Notes: generated by a model from the sequence alone, not told the origin. A DNA stretch of 64,000 bases from Mycobacterium bourgelatii (GCF_010723575.1 NZ_BLKZ01000001.1:3286001-3350000); one strand, 5' to 3'; shown: positions 16,968 through 26,972, counted from the stretch's first letter. Made by a program: numbers and translations.

Positions 16968-19900
16968 ATGGCCGAACCGTCCATCGCCGAAATGCGCCGA
17001 CGGCTCGATAACCTCACCACTCGCGATGCGGCGCGGCTGGGCAGGCGGTTGAAGAACCTGCGCGGGGCGAACCCCGAAAAGCTGCGACAACTCGTCACCC
17101 AAGTGGAGGCGGCCGAAGCTCTGGTCACCACCCGGCTCGCGGCTGTTCCCACGATCACCTACCCCGAACTGCCGGTCAGCGACCGGCGCCACGACATTGC
17201 CGAAGCGATCAATGCGCACCAAGTCGTGGTCGTTGCCGGTGAAACCGGATCCGGTAAGACCACCCAGCTGCCCAAGATCTGCCTGGAGCTGGGTCGCGGA
17301 GTACGCGGAACCATCGGACACACCCAGCCTCGTCGCCTCGCCGCCCGCACCGTCGCGCAACGGATCGCCGACGAGTTGCAGACCCCGCTCGGCGACGTTG
17401 TCGGTTACAGCGTGCGGTTCACCGACCAGGTCAGCGACCGCACCCTGATCAAGTTGATGACCGACGGCATCCTGCTCGCCGAGATACAGCGTGACCGTCG
17501 CCTGCTGCGCTACGACACCCTGATCCTCGACGAGGCCCACGAGCGCAGTCTGAACATCGACTTTCTGCTGGGCTACCTGCGCCAACTGTTACCGCGGCGC
17601 CCCGATCTGAAGGTGATCGTCACGTCGGCGACGATCGAGCCGCAACGCTTCGCCGACCACTTCGACGGCGCTCCCATCATCGAGGTATCCGGACGGACCT
17701 ACCCGGTCGAGATTCGCTACCGGCCCCTCGAAGTTCCCGTGGCAGCGGGCACCCGGCAAGATTCCAGCGATCCCGACGATCCCGACCACGAAATCGTCCG
17801 CACCGAGATCCGCGACGAAGTCGACGCCATCGTCGACGCGATCCGCGAACTCGAGAACGAGCCGCCGGGTGATGTCCTGGTGTTCCTGTCGGGGGAGCGC
17901 GAGATCCGTGACACCGCAGAGGCTCTCGCGGGGTTGCCGGATCGTTTGCAGCGCACTGAGGTCCTTCCTCTGTACGCCCGGCTTCCCACCGCCGAGCAGC
18001 AGAAGGTTTTCGCACCCCATACCGGTCGGCGCATCGTGTTGGCCACCAACGTCGCCGAAACATCGCTGACCGTGCCCGGGATTCGTTACGTCGTGGATCC
18101 GGGGAACGCCCGCATTTCGCGGTACAGCCGCCGGTTGAAGGTGCAGAGATTACCGATAGAACCCATTTCGCAGGCCTCCGCCGCACAGCGGGCCGGTCGG
18201 TCCGGCCGACTCGCGCCCGGCGTATGCATCCGCCTGTACTCCGAGGAGGACTTCGAGGCGCGCCCGCGTTACACCGATCCCGAGATCCTGCGCACCAACC
18301 TGGCCGCGGTGATTCTGCAGATGGCGGCGTTGCAACTCGGCGATATCGAGAACTTTCCGTTCCTCGACCCGCCGGACCGGCGCAGCGTCCGCGACGGCGT
18401 CCAGTTGCTTCAGGAACTCGGTGCGTTTGACCAACAGGGCGCCATCACCGATCTCGGTCGCCGCCTGGCGCGGCTGCCGGTCGACCCGCGGTTGGGCCGG
18501 ATGATTCTGCAGTCCCAGGCTGAGGGGTGCGTACGGGAGGTTCTGGTGCTCGCCGCGGCGCTGACCATCCCCGACCCGCGGGAACGTCCCTCCGACCGCG
18601 AGGAGGCCGCCCGCCAGAAGCATGCCCGGTTCGCGGATGAAAGCTCCGACTTCCTCAGTTACCTCAACCTCTGGCGCTACCTGCGTGAACAGCGAAAAAT
18701 ATTGTCCGGCAATGCTTTCAGGCGCTTGTGTCGCAATGAGTTTCTGCACTACCTGCGCATCCGCGAGTGGCAGGATCTGGTCGGGCAGTTGCGCAGCATC
18801 GCGCGCGACCTCGGCGTGACGGAGTCCGACGACGATGCGGACCCGGCGTCGATCCACGCGGCGCTGCTCGCCGGGCTGTTGTCGCACGTGGGCATGCGAA
18901 GAGAGGACGGCCGCGAGTACCAAGGCGCGCGGAATTCGCGGTTCGTCCTCGCACCCGGCTCGGTGCTCAGCAAGCGCCCGCCGCGCTGGGTGGTGGTGGC
19001 AGAGCTCGTCGAGACCAGTCGCCTCTACGGCCGGACCGCCGCCCGCATTCAACCGGAGATCGTCGAACGGGTGGCCGGCGACCTGGTCCAGCGCACCTAC
19101 AGCGAACCGCACTGGGACGCCGCTCGCGGCGAGGTGCTGGCGTATGAGCGGGTGACGCTCTACGGCCTGCCGTTGGTCGCCCGGCGTCGGGTGGGATACG
19201 CCCGGGTGGATCCGGTGGTATCACGGGAATTGTTCATCCGGCACGCGCTGGTGGAGGGGGACTGGCAGACCCGCCACCACTTCTTCCGCGACAACGCCCG
19301 ACTGCGGGCGCAACTCGAGGAGCTGGAGGAGCGGGCCCGTCGCCGCGACCTGCTCGTCGGCGACGACGAGGTGTACGCGCTCTACGACGCCCGCATCCCC
19401 GCCGAGGTCGTCTCCGCGCGACACTTCGACGCCTGGTGGAAGAAGCAGCGGCACCGCACCCCCGACCTGCTGACGTTTACTCGAGACGACCTGCTGCGCA
19501 CCACCGACACCGGCGACGCCGACCGGCCGGACAGATGGGAAGCCGGCGATGTTGCGCTGCCGCTGACCTATCGGTTCGAGCCAGGTGCAGCCGACGACGG
19601 TGTGACGGTGCACGTGCCGATCGACGTGCTGGCCCGCCTAGGTGGTGACGAGTTCGCCTGGCAGGTACCGGCATTGCGGGAAGAGTTGGTGACCGCCCTC
19701 ATCCGGGCGTTGCCGAAAGACCTCCGGCGCAACTTTGTTCCCGCGCCCGACACCGCCCGCGCGGTGCTGTCCAATCTGGATCCAGCCGGCGAGCCGCTAC
19801 TCGCGGCATTGCAACGCGAATTACACCGTCGCACCGGTGTTTTGGTGCCCATCAATGCATTCGATCTGGAAAAGTTACCAGCGCATCTGCGGGTCACCTT

Positions 19901-20885
19901 CGCCATCGAAGCCGACGGTGCGGAGGTCGCCCGCGGCAAAGACCTTGCGGCACTGCAGCAGCGACTTGCTACACCGGCCAGACAAGCCGTCGCCGAAGCC
20001 GTCGCCGGCGAGCTGGAACGGAAGGGTTTGCGCTCCTGGCCCGACGGCTTGGAGGCGCTGCCGCGCGTCGTCGAATGCACCGTGGGCGGACGCGCCGTTC
20101 GGGGCTTTCCGGCTTTCGTGGCGGCGGGCGATGCGGTCGACCTTAGGGTGTTCGCGACGTCGGCGGAGCAAGACGAGGCCATGCGGCCCGGCTTGCGGCG
20201 CTTGGTGCGCACAAGCGTGCCGTCGCCAGTCAAAGCCGTTGAGCGCCAACTGAACCCACGGTCCCGCCTGACCCTGGGGGTCAACCCGGACGGCTCGCTG
20301 GCCGCCCTGTTGGAGGACTGCGCGGATGCCGCGGTCGACGCGTTGATACCCGCCGCGGTGTGGACGCGCGATGAGTTCGCCGCATTGCGGGATCGCGTGA
20401 CCCAATCGCTCGTGGCGACGACCGCCGACATCGTCGGACGCGTCGAAAAGGTGCTGGCCGCGGCCCAAGAGGTCGAACTGTTGCTGCCCCCCAACCCGCC
20501 GCCGTCGCAGGCCGAGGCGATTGCCGACGTACGCGCGCAACTGGATCGGCTGTTGCCGCGCGGGTTCGTCACCGCCACGGGCCGCGATCACCTCGCCGAC
20601 CTCACTCGCTACCTGACTGCGATTGGTCGGCGCCTCGACCGGTTGCCGCACGCGGTCGAAGCCGACCGGCAGCGGATGCAACGCGTACACAACGTGCAGG
20701 ACGCCTACGACGAACTGCTGCACGCACTCCCGCCCGCGCGGCGGCAAGCCGTGGCGGTCCGCGACATCGCGCGGCAAATCGAGGAGCTTCGGGTCAGCCT
20801 GTGGGCCCAGCAACTCGGGACACCGCGTCCGGTCAGCGAGCAGCGGATCTACCGGGCGATCGACACCCTGCTCGATCAAGCGTGA
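16968..20885 (+). CDS. hrpA: ATP-dependent RNA helicase HrpA
   Basis: A 1305-residue DEAH-box helicase, the normal length for bacterial HrpA. Motif I is GETGSGKTTQLP, motif II DEAHERSLN, motif III TSATI, and motif VI QRAGRSGR. The long C-terminal half matches the HrpA-specific domain. It should act on RNA or stalled ribosomes in the cytoplasm. The ATG at 16968 gives MAEPSIAEMRRRL; the open frame extends upstream to 16797 but without family-like sequence. It ends 3 bp from the convergent aldehyde dehydrogenase gene. Confidence 0.95.
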   Translation: MAEPSIAEMRRRLDNLTTRDAARLGRRLKNLRGANPEKLRQLVTQVEAAEALVTTRLAAVPTITYPELPVSDRRHDIAEAINAHQVVVVAGETGSGKTTQLPKICLELGRGVRGTIGHTQPRRLAARTVAQRIADELQTPLGDVVGYSVRFTDQVSDRTLIKLMTDGILLAEIQRDRRLLRYDTLILDEAHERSLNIDFLLGYLRQLLPRRPDLKVIVTSATIEPQRFADHFDGAPIIEVSGRTYPVEIRYRPLEVPVAAGTRQDSSDPDDPDHEIVRTEIRDEVDAIVDAIRELENEPPGDVLVFLSGEREIRDTAEALAGLPDRLQRTEVLPLYARLPTAEQQKVFAPHTGRRIVLATNVAETSLTVPGIRYVVDPGNARISRYSRRLKVQRLPIEPISQASAAQRAGRSGRLAPGVCIRLYSEEDFEARPRYTDPEILRTNLAAVILQMAALQLGDIENFPFLDPPDRRSVRDGVQLLQELGAFDQQGAITDLGRRLARLPVDPRLGRMILQSQAEGCVREVLVLAAALTIPDPRERPSDREEAARQKHARFADESSDFLSYLNLWRYLREQRKILSGNAFRRLCRNEFLHYLRIREWQDLVGQLRSIARDLGVTESDDDADPASIHAALLAGLLSHVGMRREDGREYQGARNSRFVLAPGSVLSKRPPRWVVVAELVETSRLYGRTAARIQPEIVERVAGDLVQRTYSEPHWDAARGEVLAYERVTLYGLPLVARRRVGYARVDPVVSRELFIRHALVEGDWQTRHHFFRDNARLRAQLEELEERARRRDLLVGDDEVYALYDARIPAEVVSARHFDAWWKKQRHRTPDLLTFTRDDLLRTTDTGDADRPDRWEAGDVALPLTYRFEPGAADDGVTVHVPIDVLARLGGDEFAWQVPALREELVTALIRALPKDLRRNFVPAPDTARAVLSNLDPAGEPLLAALQRELHRRTGVLVPINAFDLEKLPAHLRVTFAIEADGAEVARGKDLAALQQRLATPARQAVAEAVAGELERKGLRSWPDGLEALPRVVECTVGGRAVRGFPAFVAAGDAVDLRVFATSAEQDEAMRPGLRRLVRTSVPSPVKAVERQLNPRSRLTLGVNPDGSLAALLEDCADAAVDALIPAAVWTRDEFAALRDRVTQSLVATTADIVGRVEKVLAAAQEVELLLPPNPPPSQAEAIADVRAQLDRLLPRGFVTATGRDHLADLTRYLTAIGRRLDRLPHAVEADRQRMQRVHNVQDAYDELLHALPPARRQAVAVRDIARQIEELRVSLWAQQLGTPRPVSEQRIYRAIDTLLDQA

Positions 20886-20888
20886 CCG

Positions 20889-22346
20889 CTACATCTGCGC
20901 CCAGACGATCTTGGTCTGCAGGTAGGTCTCTATGCCCGCCTTGCCGGACTCGAGGCCCCAGCCGGACTGCTTGTAGCCGCCGAACGGCATCGAGTGGTCG
21001 TACTGCATCTGGCAGTTCAACCCGACGGTGCCCGCCTTGAGCCGCTTCGCCAGCCGGTGCGCGCGGCCAAGGTCTTTGGTCCACACGGTGGCGGCCAGCC
21101 CATAGGTGCTGTTGTTGGCCAGCGCGACGGCCTCGTCCTCGTCTTCGAACGGCAGAATCGTGACGACGGGCCCGAAGATCTCCTCCTGAAACAGCCGGCT
21201 GGTGTCTGGGTCGACCCGCGTTACGACCGTCGGATGCACGAAGTACCCCTTGCGGTCGAGTCGGTAACCGCCGCTGACGATTTCGGCGCCCTCGACCTTG
21301 CCCTGCTCGAGATAACCAAGGACGCGGTTCAGTTGCTTCTGACTGATCAGGGGCCCGCTCATGGTGCCCTCTTCGTTCGGGGCACCCATCTTGAGGTGGT
21401 TGCCAATCGCGGCAATGCCTTCCACCACTTGGTCATAGACGCTGCGCTGCACCAGGATTCGGGAGCCGCACACGCACGCCTGCCCGGAGTGCACGAAGGT
21501 GCCGAAGGCGGCCAGCGTGATGGCCTTCTTCAGTTTCGCGTCGTCGAAGATCACCACCGGGGACTTGCCGCCGAGCTCCAGGGTGACCTTGTTGAGGTTG
21601 CTGCGCGCCGAGGCGTGCACGATCTCACGCCCGACTTCCGTCGAACCGGTGAACGCGACTTTTTCGACGTCGGGGTGGGCGGTGATGGCCGCACCGACCG
21701 TGTGCCCGTAACCGTTCACCAGGTTCGCTACCCCGTCGGGCACGCCTGCCTCGGCCAGCAACCGCATCAGGACGAGTGCCGAAAGTGGCGTCTCCTCAGC
21801 GGGTTTGACCACACTGCTGCAACCCGCGGCCAGCGACGGAGCCAGCTTGGCGCAGAAGTTGAACACCGGTCCGTTCCACGGGAAGATCAGCCCCACCACT
21901 GCGTACGGCTCCCTGAGCGTGTACGTGTGCATGTGTGAGTCGACACCGGTCAGACCGCCGGTGTTGACGTCGCGCGCGATGCCCTCGATCTTCGTGCACC
22001 AGCCCGCGTAGTAGCGGAACCACTCGGCACCCACGGACACCTGCATCTTGGCCTGCGCGGGATACATGCCGGCATTCAGCATTTCGAGCTCGGCGAGGAG
22101 TTCGGCATTCTGGTCGATCAACTCGCCGACCCGCCACAACACCTTGGCGCGTTCATAGTCCGGCTTGCCGGACCACGCCCCAGACTCGGCGGTCTCCTTC
22201 GCCCGCGCGACCGCGTCGTTGACAGCCTCTGGCCCGCAGTCGGTGAATTCGGTGATCTGCTCCTCGGTCGAGGGATTGATGACCGGGATCACGTCACCGG
22301 TCCCCGGTCGGTTGCGCACCTCGTCTAGTACGGCCTGAACGCTCAT
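20889..22346 (-). CDS. NAD(P)-dependent aldehyde dehydrogenase
   Basis: A 485-residue aldehyde dehydrogenase. The Rossmann part has FTGSTEVGREI, the catalytic glutamate lies in LELGGKSP, and the catalytic cysteine in HSGQACVCGSR (the first Cys after GQA). FGPVVTILPF and the terminal PFGGYKQSGWG are family-typical. The preferred aldehyde is unknown. I favour the ATG at 22346 because GAGAGGGG sits at the best spacing; another ATG two codons upstream is closer to the Shine-Dalgarno sequence. Confidence 0.93.
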   Translation of the reverse strand: MSVQAVLDEVRNRPGTGDVIPVINPSTEEQITEFTDCGPEAVNDAVARAKETAESGAWSGKPDYERAKVLWRVGELIDQNAELLAELEMLNAGMYPAQAKMQVSVGAEWFRYYAGWCTKIEGIARDVNTGGLTGVDSHMHTYTLREPYAVVGLIFPWNGPVFNFCAKLAPSLAAGCSSVVKPAEETPLSALVLMRLLAEAGVPDGVANLVNGYGHTVGAAITAHPDVEKVAFTGSTEVGREIVHASARSNLNKVTLELGGKSPVVIFDDAKLKKAITLAAFGTFVHSGQACVCGSRILVQRSVYDQVVEGIAAIGNHLKMGAPNEEGTMSGPLISQKQLNRVLGYLEQGKVEGAEIVSGGYRLDRKGYFVHPTVVTRVDPDTSRLFQEEIFGPVVTILPFEDEDEAVALANNSTYGLAATVWTKDLGRAHRLAKRLKAGTVGLNCQMQYDHSMPFGGYKQSGWGLESGKAGIETYLQTKIVWAQM

Positions 22347-22482
22347 GAGCATCCCCTCTCGACCCTCGCCGCGACCCCCCGCGTGGCTGAAGTTACGCGG
22401 TTAACCTAACCGTGTCTACCGTCCAAATGAGGAATAGCCCGGGCGTGAGCCGGGTTCCATCGGGCAACGATTGGAGGGTGAT

Positions 22483-22902
22483 ATGCCGACGATGTCCAGC
22501 GCTGAACGAGAAGCTTTCCTTGCCGATGTCCAGATCGGGGTGATCGCGGTCGAGCGTCCCGACCGAGCACCATTGGCGGTGCCAGTCTGGTACGGGTACC
22601 AGCCCGGCGGCGACGTGGTGCTGTGGACTGAACGCGACAGCGTAAAGGAGAAACTGATCCGCGCGGCCGGGCGGTTCTCGATCGCTGTCCAGGACGAACA
22701 GCCACCGTACCGATACGTCACCGCGGAAGGCGACGTAACCGCGATCGAACCCGCTCAGGACGACGAAGCGCGCGCGATCGCGGTCCGCTATCTGGGTGAG
22801 GAGGAAGGCAACGCATTCACCGATCAGAATTTGGGCGCGGACTCGGTCATCATTCGGATGCGTCCCAGGCGGTGGTTGAGCACCGACTACTCCAAGGAGT
22901 AG
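22483..22902 (+). CDS. Pyridoxamine-5'-phosphate-oxidase-family (split-barrel flavin/F420) protein
   Basis: A 139-residue single-domain split-barrel protein. The pattern QIGVIAVERPDRAPLAVPVW, then DSVKEKLIRAAGRFSIAVQ, and the final WLSTDYSKE are typical of mycobacterial PPOX-class proteins that bind F420, FMN or haem. The ATG at 22483 has GGAGGG upstream; an in-frame start at 22471 lacks one. It diverges from the aldehyde dehydrogenase gene with a 136-bp shared promoter region. Confidence 0.85.
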   Translation: MPTMSSAEREAFLADVQIGVIAVERPDRAPLAVPVWYGYQPGGDVVLWTERDSVKEKLIRAAGRFSIAVQDEQPPYRYVTAEGDVTAIEPAQDDEARAIAVRYLGEEEGNAFTDQNLGADSVIIRMRPRRWLSTDYSKE

Positions 22903-22918
22903 TCGCGCCCCGCAGGCG

Positions 22919-23707
22919 TCAGAGCCGGCTGAGCAGCTCCGCCTTCTTCGTGGCGAACTCCTCGTCGGACAAGATGCCGCGCTGATGCAGCCCGGCAAGC
23001 GACTCGATGGCCGCGATGATGCTCGCGGAGTCGCCGGATCCCGCCGCAGACGGCGCAGCGGGCGCCGTCGCGGGCGCTTCGGGTTCGGACCGATATTGCG
23101 GAGCGGGCGCGGCAACCGGCGTTTCGGCCACCTGGCGGGTGCCGAGCTCGCGCAAGCTCGATACGTCGAAGGTGCCGAACTGGCTGGTGAACTGGACCGA
23201 GCCGGGGCCTGCGCCGCCCTGCTGCTGTTGGACGCCACCAATCTGGTGATCGGCGGTGTCAAAAATCTTCGTCACGCCGTCGATCTGAATTGCCAGCCGT
23301 CGCGTGGTCGGGAAGATGGCGTAGCGCGCATTGTTCTGAGCGCCGGCCGAGCTCGGGACGCCCAGGTCGGCAGGCCACCAGTTGGAGGAGGTAAACCCTC
23401 CCTGGAACTGGGTTTGGGTATTCGGGGCGGGGAACACCGTCGTAGTGGTCAGCAGCTGCGCCAGTTCGTTGCACAGGGCGTCGACGCGCGCCTTGAGCGC
23501 GTTGTCGAACATGTTGCCGACCATCGTCATTCCGCCCCGCATCCATTGGCCGGAACCGCCGAGTTCGGGAATCGAAAACTGTGCCATGGTGCCGCCGCCG
23601 GCATGGATGGCGAACAACATGGCCAGCACCGCCTCGCGGGACAGCCCATGGCGCTGCGCAATCTCAGTAACGGCCTGTTCGGCGTCCGGAGTCACCGTTG
23701 CCTTCAT
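22919..23707 (-). CDS. SHOCT-domain protein of unknown function
   Basis: A 262-residue cytoplasmic protein. The N-terminus (EQAVTEIAQRHGLSREAVLA) looks helix-turn-helix-like, the middle has a beta-rich region, then comes a low-complexity Pro/Ala linker (about residues 200-225). A C-terminal SHOCT domain (IAAIESLAGLHQRGILSDEE to LLSRL, residues 230-262) ends the protein. SHOCT domains often mediate oligomerisation. A second SHOCT tail occurs on the PPE protein 6 kb away. It ends 16 bp from the convergent PPOX gene. Confidence 0.75.
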   Translation of the reverse strand: MKATVTPDAEQAVTEIAQRHGLSREAVLAMLFAIHAGGGTMAQFSIPELGGSGQWMRGGMTMVGNMFDNALKARVDALCNELAQLLTTTTVFPAPNTQTQFQGGFTSSNWWPADLGVPSSAGAQNNARYAIFPTTRRLAIQIDGVTKIFDTADHQIGGVQQQQGGAGPGSVQFTSQFGTFDVSSLRELGTRQVAETPVAAPAPQYRSEPEAPATAPAAPSAAGSGDSASIIAAIESLAGLHQRGILSDEEFATKKAELLSRL

Positions 23708-23849
23708 CGTCTGAATCTTTCGTCGTTGGAGTCATTTCGAGCCTACGCAAGTCGCCCGGGACGGTGCGTGGCGATCAGTTTGCGTTTTACCCCGGTCGCC
23801 ACATCCAAAAACACGCACAACCAGTGTGATTCGAAAGGAGAGCGACATC

Positions 23850-24284
23850 ATGCAACCGCATGTTGACGTGATTACTCTCGGCGTCGCGGACTTGGACCGT
23901 TCGCTTGCGTTCTACCGCAGCTTCGGCTGGGAAACCGATGGCATCGTGGGCACGGAATTCCCCGGCAGCCAGACTGAGCCCGCAGGACGGGCAGCGATGT
24001 TCAAACTCCGGGACGGTCTGATGCTGTCGCTCTACCCGGCGAGCGAATTGGCCAAGGACGCCGGCGTCGACATCGCCGCAGTCAGCGGCCACGGGTTCTC
24101 GCTGGGGCACATTGTTTCGTCTCGCCACGACGTCGAAAAGGTGTTGGCCACCGCGCAGGCGGCTGGCGGCCATCAGGTGGGAACGGTGGGGGAGCGTCCG
24201 TGGGGCATCTACTCCGGATATTTCCGGGATCCCGACGGGCACCTGTGGGAAGTCATTTACTTCCTGGCAAGCGATCAGAACTGA
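23850..24284 (+). CDS. VOC-family (glyoxalase-like) protein
   Basis: A 144-residue vicinal-oxygen-chelate fold protein. It begins VDVITLGVADLDRSLAFYRS, the usual first beta-alpha unit, and ends YFRDPDGHLWEVIYF, the usual second metal-ligand strand. The His and Glu of the last segment fit a metal site. Substrate unknown. AAGGAG precedes the ATG at 23850, which I prefer over an in-frame ATG eight codons upstream. Confidence 0.85.
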   Translation: MQPHVDVITLGVADLDRSLAFYRSFGWETDGIVGTEFPGSQTEPAGRAAMFKLRDGLMLSLYPASELAKDAGVDIAAVSGHGFSLGHIVSSRHDVEKVLATAQAAGGHQVGTVGERPWGIYSGYFRDPDGHLWEVIYFLASDQN

Positions 24285-24308
24285 TGCCTAAACAGCGCCC
24301 TTGAAGCG

Positions 24309-25805
24309 TTAGCGCTTTTCGCGCCAACCTCGCTCGAACGGCAACCGCCATGCGTTGGGCGCGATCAACTGGTGGATCGCGTTAGGCCCCCAGGTACCTG
24401 GCTGATACAGCTTGACCGGCGGCGGATCGTAGAGCAGTTCAGCGGAACGCTCCCACAGCGATTCAATGCCCTCGGCAGTGGTGAACAACGTGTGGTCGCC
24501 GCGCATCGCGTCGAGGATGAGCCGCTCATAGGCTTCCAGCACGTCGGCGACGGTGTCGATTTCCTGCGAGGAGAACTGCATGGACAACTTGTAGAGCTTC
24601 ATGCCGGGCCCCGGCCGCTTGCCGTAGAAGGACAACGACACCTTCGACGCGTCCGCGAGGTCGAACGTGAGGTGGTCGGGACCCTCGGCGCCGACGCCCG
24701 AACCCGGCGGGAACATGGTTCGCGGAGCCTCTTTGAACGCGATCGAGATGATGCGAATGCCTTCGGCCATCTTCTTGCCGGTACGCAGATAGATCGGGAC
24801 CCCGGCCCAGCGCCAGTTGTCTATGCCGACCTTGAGCGCGATGAATGTCTCGGTGTCGGAATCCTTTGCGACACCCTTCTCGTTGCGATATCCGGCGAAC
24901 TGGCCGCGCACCACGTCAGAAGACTTGACCGGCAGCATCGATCGGAAGACCTTGTTCTTTTCTTCGCTGATGGCGCGCGGCTCAAGGGCAGTGGGCGGTT
25001 CCATCACAACGAAGGCCATCACCTGGAAGAGGTGGGTAACCACCATGTCTTTGTAGGCGCCGGTGCTTTCGTAGAAATTCGCCCGCTCGTCGAGGCCGAG
25101 GGTTTCGGGGATGTCGATCTGGATGTGGTCGATGAAGTTGCGGTTCCAGATCGGCTCGAACAGGCCGTTGGCGAAGCGGAACGCCAAGATGTTCTGAGCC
25201 GCCTCTTTGCCCAGGAAGTGGTCGATGCGGAAAATCTGGGATTCTTCGAAGGTTTCGTGCAAGAAGTCGTTGAGAGCGATCGCGCTTTCCAGGTCGGTGC
25301 CGAACGGCTTTTCCATGACTACCCGGGACCGTTCAACGAGGTTCGCTTCACGCAGCATGTCGATCACGGCGCGCGCGGCTTTCGGAGGGACGGATAGGTA
25401 ATGCAGTCGGCGGACCTCCGTGCCCAGGTTGGCTTCGGCCCGCGCAACCGCCTCCGCGAGTGCTTCGGGTCCCGCCCCCTGAGGCACGTAATGAAGTATC
25501 CGCGCGAAGCTGTCCCACTGGTCCGGCGTGAGCTGATGCGAACCGAACGAGTCGATCGCGTTCTTGGCGATCTTCCTGAACTCGTCGTCGTTCAGGTCCT
25601 CCAACGACGTGGCGACGATTTCGATGTTGGGTGCGAGCTCGGACTGATCCAAATGGGCCAAGCCGGGAATCAGCTTGCGCTTGGCCAGATCTCCGGTCGC
25701 CCCGAACAACACGATGACGTGAGGCTCGAGCGTTTCGGTGTCAGTACGGTGGGGGCGCGATTCCGGCGCGGGATACGAGATGGTCTGCGGTTTCTTGGGG
25801 GCCAC
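24309..25805 (-). CDS. zwf: Glucose-6-phosphate dehydrogenase
   Basis: A 498-residue enzyme oxidising glucose-6-phosphate to 6-phosphogluconolactone, the first step of the oxidative pentose phosphate pathway and a source of NADPH. The nucleotide-binding start is VLFGATGDLAKRKL and the substrate-binding signature is RIDHFLGKEA. MEKPFGTDL and the C-terminal half fit the family. The GTG at 25805 starts the protein. It stands beside no other pentose phosphate gene. A small hairpin, AAGCG-TTAG-CGCTT, overlaps its stop and lies between it and the convergent VOC gene. Confidence 0.95.
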   Translation of the reverse strand: MAPKKPQTISYPAPESRPHRTDTETLEPHVIVLFGATGDLAKRKLIPGLAHLDQSELAPNIEIVATSLEDLNDDEFRKIAKNAIDSFGSHQLTPDQWDSFARILHYVPQGAGPEALAEAVARAEANLGTEVRRLHYLSVPPKAARAVIDMLREANLVERSRVVMEKPFGTDLESAIALNDFLHETFEESQIFRIDHFLGKEAAQNILAFRFANGLFEPIWNRNFIDHIQIDIPETLGLDERANFYESTGAYKDMVVTHLFQVMAFVVMEPPTALEPRAISEEKNKVFRSMLPVKSSDVVRGQFAGYRNEKGVAKDSDTETFIALKVGIDNWRWAGVPIYLRTGKKMAEGIRIISIAFKEAPRTMFPPGSGVGAEGPDHLTFDLADASKVSLSFYGKRPGPGMKLYKLSMQFSSQEIDTVADVLEAYERLILDAMRGDHTLFTTAEGIESLWERSAELLYDPPPVKLYQPGTWGPNAIHQLIAPNAWRLPFERGWREKR

Positions 25806-25879
25806 CCGTGCATAATGTCGATCCCAGTCCGCTGTGTCTAGGCTGAATTCAACGACGTAGGACTAACCGGGGGTGCGCG

Positions 25880-26272
25880 ATGTGGACGATCATCTGCCGT
25901 CTGCTCTCTGTTTCGGCGTTAGCACTCGCATCGATGGCGATCGTGACGATCGGATCTCCCGCGGTGAGTTCAGCGGAATGCGCCGACGGTGAATGGTGGG
26001 ACGCGAAGGCAAACCAGTGCCGTCCAGCAGGCGCACCCGAAGCGCTGCCCTGCGATGCCGGTCAGTGGTGGGACCCAACGGCAAATACGTGCCGGCCCTT
26101 GGGAGTTGGGCCGCAGCCGCTAGCGTGTGAGGCGGGACAATGGTGGGATCCAACAGCCAATGTGTGCCGCCCCCTCGGGGTTGGGCCGCAGCCCCTCGCC
26201 TGCGACGACGGTTGGTGGTGGGATCCGGCCTCCAACTCCTGCCGGCCGCCGCTGTTACCGCCCCTCGGGTGA
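25880..26272 (+). CDS. Secreted protein with four Cys-Trp-Trp repeats
   Basis: A 130-residue exported protein. Residues 1-32 form a signal peptide ending near AVSSA. The rest is four tandem units of about 25 residues, each with the form C-x2-G-x-W-W-D-x4-N-x-C-R-P, at Cys34, 58, 83 and 108. Each unit has two Cys that could form a small disulfide loop displaying the Trp pair and Asp. This looks like a binding module for sugar or cell wall, but I recognise no family. It diverges from zwf. Confidence 0.75.
   Translation: MWTIICRLLSVSALALASMAIVTIGSPAVSSAECADGEWWDAKANQCRPAGAPEALPCDAGQWWDPTANTCRPLGVGPQPLACEAGQWWDPTANVCRPLGVGPQPLACDDGWWWDPASNSCRPPLLPPLG
25979..26269 (+). repeat. Four tandem coding repeats of about 72-75 bp
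   Basis: The DNA of the secreted Cys-Trp repeat protein is itself repetitive. Units two and three are nearly identical (GGGCCGCAGCC and TGGTGGGA recur), which points to recent duplication. Copy number may vary between strains. Confidence 0.7.
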
Positions 26273-26281
26273 TCCGTAGAA

Positions 26282-26725
26282 CTATGCGCCGGGGATCGTC
26301 TTGCGCTTGCCTCCGGGGAGCCGGTCGACCACCCGTCCCAGCCTGACGACGGTGTTCTCTAACGGGTCGACGATTTCGGCGATCCGCTGCACGGTCGGCA
26401 GGGCACGTGCGATGGTCGCGGCATCCGCGGCCAACCGCTCCGCATGGGTGTCGATGCCCTGCGCCGCTTGAGTCAGCGTCGTGATTTCGGCGGCGATCTG
26501 GCCCGCGTTGTGATTGATGCCGGCCGCGCTCTCGGTGAGTTCGGCAATGTTGTCGGCAATAAATTGAATAGATCGTCGCAATTCCACGACGTCATCGAGG
26601 GCCGAATCCGCGCGGTCTATTAGCTTGATAAGAGCGGCGACGCGTCGGCCCGTGGCTTCTACTGCTTGGCGAGTCCATGCCAGCGCTGCGACTGGCGAAG
26701 TGATGACGGGCAGATTGATGGCCAA
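26282..26725 (-). CDS. Coiled-coil hypothetical protein
   Basis: A 147-residue, almost fully helical protein without a signal or membrane segment. Heptad-like stretches run through residues 30-120 (for example ALDDVVELRRSIQFIADNIA). The C-terminus is basic. The TTG at 26725 has GAGGA at good spacing. It resembles phasin-like or cell-envelope-associated helical proteins only in shape; I do not recognise the family. Confidence 0.65.
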   Translation of the reverse strand: MAINLPVITSPVAALAWTRQAVEATGRRVAALIKLIDRADSALDDVVELRRSIQFIADNIAELTESAAGINHNAGQIAAEITTLTQAAQGIDTHAERLAADAATIARALPTVQRIAEIVDPLENTVVRLGRVVDRLPGGKRKTIPGA

Positions 26726-26972
26726 AGCATCCTCGCTTCGGTAGGCGGTTCATCGGATGCTATCTCAATGCCGACTGCGCGCGGCTGACCTGCGCAAATA
26801 CGCGCCGCGGGACGCGTATGGCCGCCCGGAAAATTAGTGCACTTAGCACCCGACGGGCCAACTTAAAATTGAGAAGCGCACGAATCGCCCTGCCGAAGGC
26901 GTCATCGAGCGCACATTGTTTGCACCGGGGGAGACGGTCGCGAATTGCGACAAAGACGAAAGGGATGAGTTG

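Noticed and set aside
25979..26269. Tandem DNA repeats that might be taken for a CRISPR array
   Set aside because: The repeats are in frame within a secreted protein and have no unique spacers of constant length.
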